NCBI GenBank assembly: GCA_037043455.1
Contig: JAWPHD010007110.1
Span: 1 to 64,000 of the forward strand
Source of the DNA: Cyrtodaria siliqua
Taxonomy: Eukaryota; Mollusca; Bivalvia; Adapedonta; Hiatellidae
DNA length: 64,000 nt
Direction: 5' to 3'
The position numbers and the translations under genes are program-made. The notes beneath the pieces were generated by a model, which was not told where the DNA came from, made no database searches, and was given only the letters and a program-made list of their open reading frames with translations. This document shows, in pieces, positions 37,701 through 45,944 of the stretch (within the stretch, counting starts at the first letter, position 1; the number at the start of each line of letters is the position of its first letter).

Positions 37701-39440
37701 ACCAGTATGCATGCAGTATATTTATTAGGTGTGTATTTATTATATTGAACCAGTATGCATGGAGTGTATTTATTAGAGTGTGTATTTATTATGCTTAACC
37801 AGTATGCATGGAGTGTATTTATTAGAGTGTGTATTTATATTGTTGAACCAGTATGCATGGAGTGTATTTATTAGAGTGTGCATTTATTATATTGAACCAG
37901 TATGCATGTAGTGTATTTATTTGAATGTATTTATTATATTAAACCAGTATGAATGTAGTGTGTTTATTAGTGTGTGTATTTATTATATTGAACCAGTATG
38001 CATGTAGTGTATTTATTAGAGTGTGTATTTATTATATTGAACCAGTATGCACGGTGTGTATTTATTAGGGTGTGTATTTATTATATTGAACCAGTATGCA
38101 TGTAGTGTATTTATTATATAATATTTATGATATTGAACCAGTATGCATGTAGTGTATTTATTAGGGTGTGTATTTATTATATTGAACCAGTATGCATGGA
38201 GTGTATTTATTATGATGTATTTATTATATTGAACCAGTATGCATGTAGTGTATTTATTAGAGTGTGTATTTATTATATTGAACCAGTATGCATTGAGTGT
38301 ATTTATTAGAATGTATTTATTATATTGAACCAGTAAGCATGGAGTGTATTTATTAGTGTGTGTATTTATTATATTGCACCAGTATGCATTGAGTGTATTT
38401 ATTAGAGTGTGTATTTATTATGTTGAACCTGTATGCATGTAGTGTATTTATTAGAATGTATTTATTATATTGTACCAGTATGCATGTAGTGTATTTATTA
38501 GAGTGTGTATTTATTATGTTGAACCTGTATGCATGTAGTGTATTTATTAGAATGTATTTATTATATTGTACCAGTATGCATGTAGTGTATTTATTAGAGT
38601 GTGTATTTATTATGCTTAACCAGTATGCATGGAGTGTATTTATTAGAATGTATTTATTATATTGAACCAGTATGCATGGAGTGTATTTATTAGAGTGTGT
38701 ATTTATTATATTGAACCAGTATGCATGGAGTGTATTTATTAGAATGTATTTATTATATTGAACCAGTATGCATGTAGTGTATTTATTAGAATGTATTTAT
38801 TATATTGAACCAGTATGCATGTAGTGTATTTATTAGAATGTATTTATTATGTTGAACCTGTATGCATGTAGTGTATTTATTAGAATGTATTTATTATATT
38901 GTACCAGTATGCAGGTAGTGTATTTAATAGAATGTATTTATTATATTGTACCAGTATGCATGTAGTGTATTTATTAGAGTGTGTATTTATTATGCTTAAC
39001 CAGTATGCATGGAGTGTATTTATTAGAATGTATTTATTATATTGAACCAGTATGCATGTAGTGTATTTATTAGAGTGTGTATTTATTATATTGAACCAGT
39101 ATGCATGTAGTGTATTTATTAGAGTGTGTATTTATTATATTGAACCAGTATGCATGGAGTGTATTTATTAGAGTGTGCATTTATTATATTGAACCAGTAT
39201 GCATGTAGTGTATTTATTAGAATGTATTCATTATATTGAACCAGTATGCATGGAGTGTATTTATTAGAATGGATTTATTATATTGAACCAGTATGCATGT
39301 AGTGTATTTATTAGAGTATGTATTTATTATATTGAACCAGTAAGCATGAAGTGTATTTATTAGAGTGTGTATTTATTATATTGAACCAGTGTGCATAGAG
39401 TGTATTTATTAGAGTGTATATGTATTATGCTTAACCAGTA
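34714..39440 (+). repeat. Nested tandem duplication of about 2.35 kb
   Basis: Positions 34847-36180 recur with a constant shift of 2,350 bases and only a handful of substitutions; beyond that the shift is about 2,362. Units are about 34714-37075 and 37076-39440. Each holds satellite, about 300 bases of unique flank, then satellite. Confidence 0.85.
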
Positions 39441-41288
39441 TGCATGGAGTGTATTTATTAGGGTGTGTATTTATTATATTGAACCAGTATGCATAGAGTG
39501 TATTTATTAGAGTGTGTATTTATTATGCTGAACCAGTATGCATGGAGTGTATTTATTAGGGTGTGTATTTATTACATTGAACCAGTATGCATGTAGTGTA
39601 TTTATTAGAGTGTGCATTTATTATATTGAACCAGTATGCATGGAGTGTATTTATTAGGGTGTGTATTTATTATATTGAACCAGTATGCATGGAGTTTATT
39701 TATTAGAGTGTGTATTTATAATATTGAACCAGTATGCATGTAGTGTATTTATTAGAGTTTGTATTTATGATATTGAACCAGTATGCATGGAGTGTATTTA
39801 TTAGAATGTATTTATTATATTGAACCAGTATGCATGTAGTGTATTTATTAGAGTGTGTATTTATTATATTGAACCAGTATGTATGGTGTGTATTTATTAG
39901 CGTGTGTATTTATTATGCTTAACCAGTATGCATGGAGTGTATTTATTAGGGTGTGTATTTATTATATTGAACCAGTATGCATGGAGTGTATTTATTAGAG
40001 TTTGTATTTATTATATTGAACCAGTATGCATGTAGTGTATTTATTAGAGTGTGTATTTATTATGTTGAACCAGTATGCAAGTAGTGCATTTATTAGAGTG
40101 TGTATTTATTATGTTGAACCAGTATGCAAGTAGTGTATTTAATAGAGTGTGTATTTATTATATTGAACCAGTATGCATGGAGTGTATTTATTAGAGTGTG
40201 TATTTATTATATTGAACCAGTATGCATGTAGTGTATTTATTAGATGTATTTATTATATTGAACCAGTATGTATGGTGTGTATGTATTAGCGTGTGTATTT
40301 ATTATGCTTAACCAGTATGCATGGAGTGTATTTATTAGGGTGTGTATTTATTATATTGAACCAGTATGCATGGAGTGTATTTATTAGAGTTTGTATTTAT
40401 TATATTGAACCAGTATGCATGTAGTGTATTTATTAGAGTGTGTATTTATTATGTTGAACCAGTATGCAAGTAGTGTATTTATTAGAGTGTGTATTTATTA
40501 TGTTGAACCAGTATGCAAGTAGTGTATTTAATAGAGTGTGTATTTATTATATTGAACCAGTATGCATGGAGTGTATTTATTAGAGTGTGTATTTATTATA
40601 TTGAACCAGTATGCATGTAGTGTATTTATTAGAATGTATTTATTATATTGAACCAGTATGCATGGAGTGTATTTATTAGAATGTGTATTTATTATATTGA
40701 ACCAGTATGCATGTAGTGTATTTATTAGAATGTGTATTTATAATATTGAACCAGTATGCATGGAGTGTATTTATTAGAATGTGTATTTATTATATTGAAC
40801 CAGTATGCATGTAGTGTATTTATTAGGGTGTATTTACTATATTGAAGCAGTATGCATGGAGTGTATTTATTAGAGTGTGTATTTATTATGCTTAACCAGT
40901 ATGCATGGAGTGTATTTATTAGAGTGTGTATTTATTATACTGAACCAGTATGCATGGAGTGTATTTATTAGAGTGTGTATTTATTATATTGAACCAGTAT
41001 GCATGGAGTGTATTTATTAGTGTGTGTATTTATTATATTGAACCAGTATGCATGGAGTGTATTTATTAGAGTGTGTATTTATTATATTGAACCAGTATGC
41101 ATGGAGTGTATTTATTAGGGTGTGTATTTATTATATTGAACCAGTATGCATTGAGTGTATTTATTAGAGTGTGTATTTATTATATTGAACCAGTATGCAT
41201 GTAGTGTATTTATTAGAGTGTGTATTTATTATATTGAACCAGTATGCATTGAGTGTATTTATTAGAATGTATTTATTATATCTGAAAT
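34714..41288 (+). repeat. 50-bp satellite block, more than 100 units (copy B)
   Basis: Tandem TATTATATTGAACCAGTATG, CATGTAGTGTATTTATTAGA and GTGTGTATTT units of 46-50 bases. Two insertions of the unique flank (34950-35255 and 37300-37605) interrupt it. The many TATTTATTA-based open frames are artefacts. Confidence 0.95.
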
Positions 41289-41399
41289 TAGTTTTGTTAC
41301 ATTGAACCAGCGTGTAGTGTACTAAATTTGATATGCGTACTGAATTTCAACAACTCTATTGAAGCAATGTAAAAATGTGAACACATGTTATTGCCATTT

Positions 41400-41690
41400 T
41401 GTATGCAAAACGTTAGGGCAACGTTCTATTAACATGAGTTACGTCCCTTCTCAAGGTAATGAAAACTATTTGTTTTAACAGTTTAATAGTTTATTTAAGT
41501 ATCATCACAGTAAAATATTGTTTACTATATAACAATTCATAAAATATAAACATGCCATTCTTTTTGTAGAATTACAAGAGACTAACATGTAAAAATATAA
41601 TATATACCATTTATCTTAAAAGTTCAAAATTAACAAATATATATAATATAAACTTTTCAACAAAAACAGTACATGCTGAGTATATACAGT
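41400..41690 (+). repeat. Unique flank of the satellite, third copy in B
   Basis: Starts CACATGTTATTGCC.. and GTTCTATTAACATGAGTTAC. It matches 12145-12480, 34975-35255 and 37325-37605. Only this copy runs on, as in copy A, into the TIR element. Confidence 0.85.
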
Positions 41691-41809
41691 AAATAAATAA
41701 CATGATGAGCATTTACTACGTTATCATTAACGTTGCATTGTATTCTTTTAATTGGCGTTCTAAGGTGGAAAATACCGTGTCAAAGTTTTGAAATTATTTA
41801 GTGGCTATG

Positions 41810-42287
41810 TATACTGAAACGCAAATGAAACGCAATTCGGGAATTTCCGCTATATATTGTATGTACAATATGTTGCTGTTAATCGAATGGTACATGGCTA
41901 CGTAAGACCATTCCTTTCGGATAAAATACTAAATCAACACATAATTCAGCAAATAGTATTCCTTCAAAGTTTCATTATTGACAGAGTACGCGTTTGGCTC
42001 AAGCATGTGAGTAAACTTAGGATGCAAAATTTTGCAAACTCTTTACGTTAATTACAGTACTGAACTGGCTCAGATTTTCAAAGAGGAACTCTGAATTTCT
42101 TGTTACAAGGTGTAGTGTGATTAAAACGTCTACAACATCACAGTTGTGTCCATTCTCTAATTAACTGCAACTTTTTTTTTACAAAACATCTTGGGATTTC
42201 TTTGGTATATTATGTGGAATTAAATGTGCAATATATACAATATATAGCGGAAATTCCCGAGTTGCGTTTCTTTTGCGCTTCAGTATA
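41810..42287. mobile_element. MITE of 478 bp with about 44-bp TIRs, next to the gene 2 stop
   Basis: The left end TATACTGAAACGCAAATGAA..GGGAATTTCCGCTATATA is mirrored at the right end 42240-42287. TA flanks both ends, fitting a Tc1/mariner-type origin. It ends 85 bases beyond the gene 2 stop codon and may contribute to its 3' end. Confidence 0.8.
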
Positions 42288-42371
42288 TAACCAATACATA
42301 AACAGTGTAAGCATTGCCAATGATAGTGATTAGAAATATTAAATATGCCATTTATAAATGAAAATGTAAAA

Positions 42372-42692
42372 TTAATACGTAAAGGACAAAACGTGAGAAA
42401 TAAAGTTACCTAAATCTTTCAGAAGTCGAATATACGACTCCAATAAGTTACTTTCGTCCATATCGGCGCTGTAGTCGTGCACATCTGCACGTGTAATTGT
42501 CCCTGTAGAACATACCATTTGTTTTAAATCGTTTAGTAAAATATTAGTCAATTTTGTTAGAGGCTCGGTGGTATCCAACACCAGTTCATCCTGCAATTGA
42601 TGTATTTCGTCGGCAATATGCGTAACGTTGACGTATATCCGACGGAGGGCGATGTACACATCGTGCAGAGATAACTGTGCGTTGTCGTTAAT
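42372..42692 (-). CDS. Gene 2 coding exon 4 (last exon, helices B-D region, stop)
   Basis: 321 nt including TAA. The acceptor CAG sits directly against a long ATT-repeat microsatellite. It encodes residues 91-196, including N112-V-T, I120-H121 and L142-x3-L-x-Q-M-V-C151, as in gene 1. A possible internal donor (TTAG/GTAACT near 42409) would imply a further exon; none was found. Confidence 0.8.
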   Translation of the reverse strand: MNDNAQLSLHDVYIALRRIYVNVTHIADEIHQLQDELVLDTTEPLTKLTNILLNDLKQMVCSTGTITRADVHDYSADMDESNLLESYIRLLKDLGNFISHVLSFTY

Positions 42693-42712
42693 CTGAATAA
42701 TAATAATAATAC

Positions 42713-42745
<33 letters not shown>

Positions 42746-42820
42746 CATAATAATAATAATAATAATAATAAAATAATAATAATAATAATAATAATAATCA
42801 TAATGATGATAATAATGATA

Positions 42821-42857
<37 letters not shown>

Positions 42858-42862
42858 TAATG

Positions 42863-42897
<35 letters not shown>

Positions 42898-42910
42898 AAT
42901 AATAATAATG

Positions 42911-42945
<35 letters not shown>

Positions 42946-42964
42946 AATAATAATAATGATAATG

Positions 42965-42999
<35 letters not shown>

Positions 43000-43081
43000 G
43001 ATAATAAGAATAATAATAATAATAATAATATTAATAATAATAATAATAATAATAGTGATAATGATAATAATAATAATAATG

Positions 43082-43114
<33 letters not shown>

Positions 43115-43217
43115 TAATAATAATAATAATAATACTAATGAAAATGATGATGATAATAATGATAATAATAATAAAATAATAATTATAATAAAAATACTAA
43201 TGATAATGATAATAATG

Positions 43218-43272
<55 letters not shown>

Positions 43273-43290
43273 TAATTATAATAATAATAC

Positions 43291-43321
<31 letters not shown>

Positions 43322-45572
43322 GATAATAATAATAAAATAATAATTATAATAATAATACTAATGATAATGATAATGATAATAATGATAATTATAATATAAT
43401 TGTAATTAATAAAATGAATAGTTATAACAATTATTATAATTATAATTTTGTATATAATTATAATTATAAAAGAAGAAGAAGAAGAAGAAGAAGAAGAAAT
43501 GTAGTGAGTAATAGATAGAGTCTGATCTCAGCGAGTCTGTATATTTAAACATCGAGATGGGCGTAACCCATCGAGGTTTTTAACCAACGAGCTGAGACAG
43601 ACTCTATCATCAGAGGCAATTTCAACGATCATTCTACAGAGGTAATTAAACTTTATAAATCTAGATCTAAATTACAATACTTAAATTTAAACGAAAACAT
43701 ATTTAAATGTTAAAATCATTTTCTTTTATTAATGGTGATCCGTTCATTCACCCCGTAATAGGTGTGTGAAGGTCATAATGGGACACCCCTCATCAAACCG
43801 CACAGATATACATGTAGTATGCCTCAGGTTGATTTTTGTTATATATTTAAAGAGATTATACAAACGAATTTCAAAATAAACATATGCACATCATTATGAA
43901 AAACTGTATAAATGGGGATCTTTTTCTTTTGCACAATTTCAGAAGGAGTTTACACAAGACACACAATGTTGACGAAATATTAAAGGAAGCCAATGCAATA
44001 TGAAGGTCATTCAAAATAACTTAAGATGAATATAAGGCATGGTTGGCATGTGTCCCTTTAACAATTGAGAAGACACTTACGCATTGTTGTGTTATGTTTT
44101 GCCTTCATTGATCATTGTAACGAATTTTTTCTTCTTCAAAACCCAGCATACATTTTACATAATTATAAATACAAAATAATTGTGTTTCATAGATAATAAC
44201 TTTTTAAAACTATTAAAGGGAATGTAGCGCCACAGCCAAACTATCTTCATTATTGAGAGTTCTGAAAAAAATAAATAAAGGTGAAAGAATTTCCAAAATC
44301 GGATGATAAACAAAGAAGTTATGATTATTTGAAGGTTCTGTTGAAACGGATATGGAAGCCGCCATTTTGAGAGCGATGACATCACAGTTCTAATTACCAT
44401 ATATGGAATATTTAAAAATATGAAAAATTACTGCTTAATAGAAAAAAAATGACATATACTGTATGAAAAATATGTATACTTAATGGCAATAATGCTTTAT
44501 ATGACCAGTAAAGGATTTTGCATACATTTGCAGCGACTTTCTTTGCTTTAAATGATTTTGATCAATATTCCTTATATGGTAATTTGGAACTATGACGTCA
44601 TAGTTCTAAAAATGGCGGCTCCCATATTCGTTTTAGAACAACCTTTAAATGGTCATATCTTTTTTGTTTATCATCCGATTTTGATAATTGTTTCACATTT
44701 TCCCATGTTTTTCAGAACTCTCAATAATAAAGCTTGTTTGGCTACATTCAATGTGATTCAGTTGTTTATACAGGATCTATATTTATCTCTACTGAGTTGT
44801 CCTATTATTGACATGAAAACAATTGGTCGTGGAAAAAAATAAGTACTTAAGAAAAAGACAAGATATTTCTATGGAGATATGCCTCCTCAAAATATAAAAA
44901 TCATTATAACGATTATAATTTAAAAAAACAACTAATACCAAACAATCTGTATAAACAAAATATAAATGACTCAACTTGATTTTTTTGTTATTAATACTAA
45001 TATTAATAAAAATAAACAAGGATTTTTTTCAAAAGTTATATACAATATGCTATAGGTCTCACACCTCTATTATCTCCATAGAGACAAAAGGAAAACAGAA
45101 AATAATTCTATTTTTTCTCAATTTTAGGCAATTTTTAATTTGAAAAATAGGTTTTTCTTTGCTTTAGCAAACATCTGCAGTGTAAAAGACAGATGATACA
45201 GAAAATGCCATGTTGATATGAGGTTTCATTCTAATTTCAGAATTGTTTGACCGAAGCACCACATATTCAGCTAGATAGTGTATGAATTTGGTATTTTTCA
45301 TAGGGTTCACAAAACATGAGCGAGAAAAAAACCCAACCTGGCTAACTTATGTATTTTATTGTTTTAAATTACTGGTCTTGGCTATACTGAAGATATTAAA
45401 CCAACAACAATGTCTGCTGCCCTGCTTTGAAGCTCAGATGTTGGAAAAGGCTGTACAGTAACCCTATGTGAAAATTAATTGTGGTGTGAGACCTGAAGTA
45501 ATGATGAGGAAGAAGATCATCAGCATCATCATCATCACCACCACCACCACCACCACCACCACCACCACCACC

Positions 45573-45663
<91 letters not shown>

Positions 45664-45665
45664 CC

Positions 45666-45699
<34 letters not shown>

Positions 45700-45751
45700 T
45701 CATTATCACATCATCGCCGTCGTAGTCATCACGATCATCATCCCCACTTTT

Positions 45752-45797
<46 letters not shown>

Positions 45798-45877
45798 CCA
45801 TCATCATCACCTCCAACACCATCATAATCACCACCACCACCACCACCACCACAACCACCACCACCACTACCACCACC

Positions 45878-45944
<67 letters not shown>

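Larger units (their letters stand above)
24883..42250 (+). repeat. Segmental duplication, copy B
   Basis: This is the second copy of the block at 37-13033, longer because of expanded 46-bp and 50-bp arrays and an internal 2.35-kb duplication, although it lacks two transposons present in A. Its right edge falls in the right terminal repeat of the element at 41810-42287, about 120 bases from the gene 2 stop codon. Confidence 0.9.

Noticed and set aside
41857..42051. 64-codon frame inside the MITE at 41810-42287
   Set aside because: The element is far too short for a transposase, the frame carries no catalytic motif, and the copy A counterpart is broken.
42803..43117. Poly-isoleucine/methionine open frame
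   Set aside because: Translation of an AAT/ATG microsatellite.
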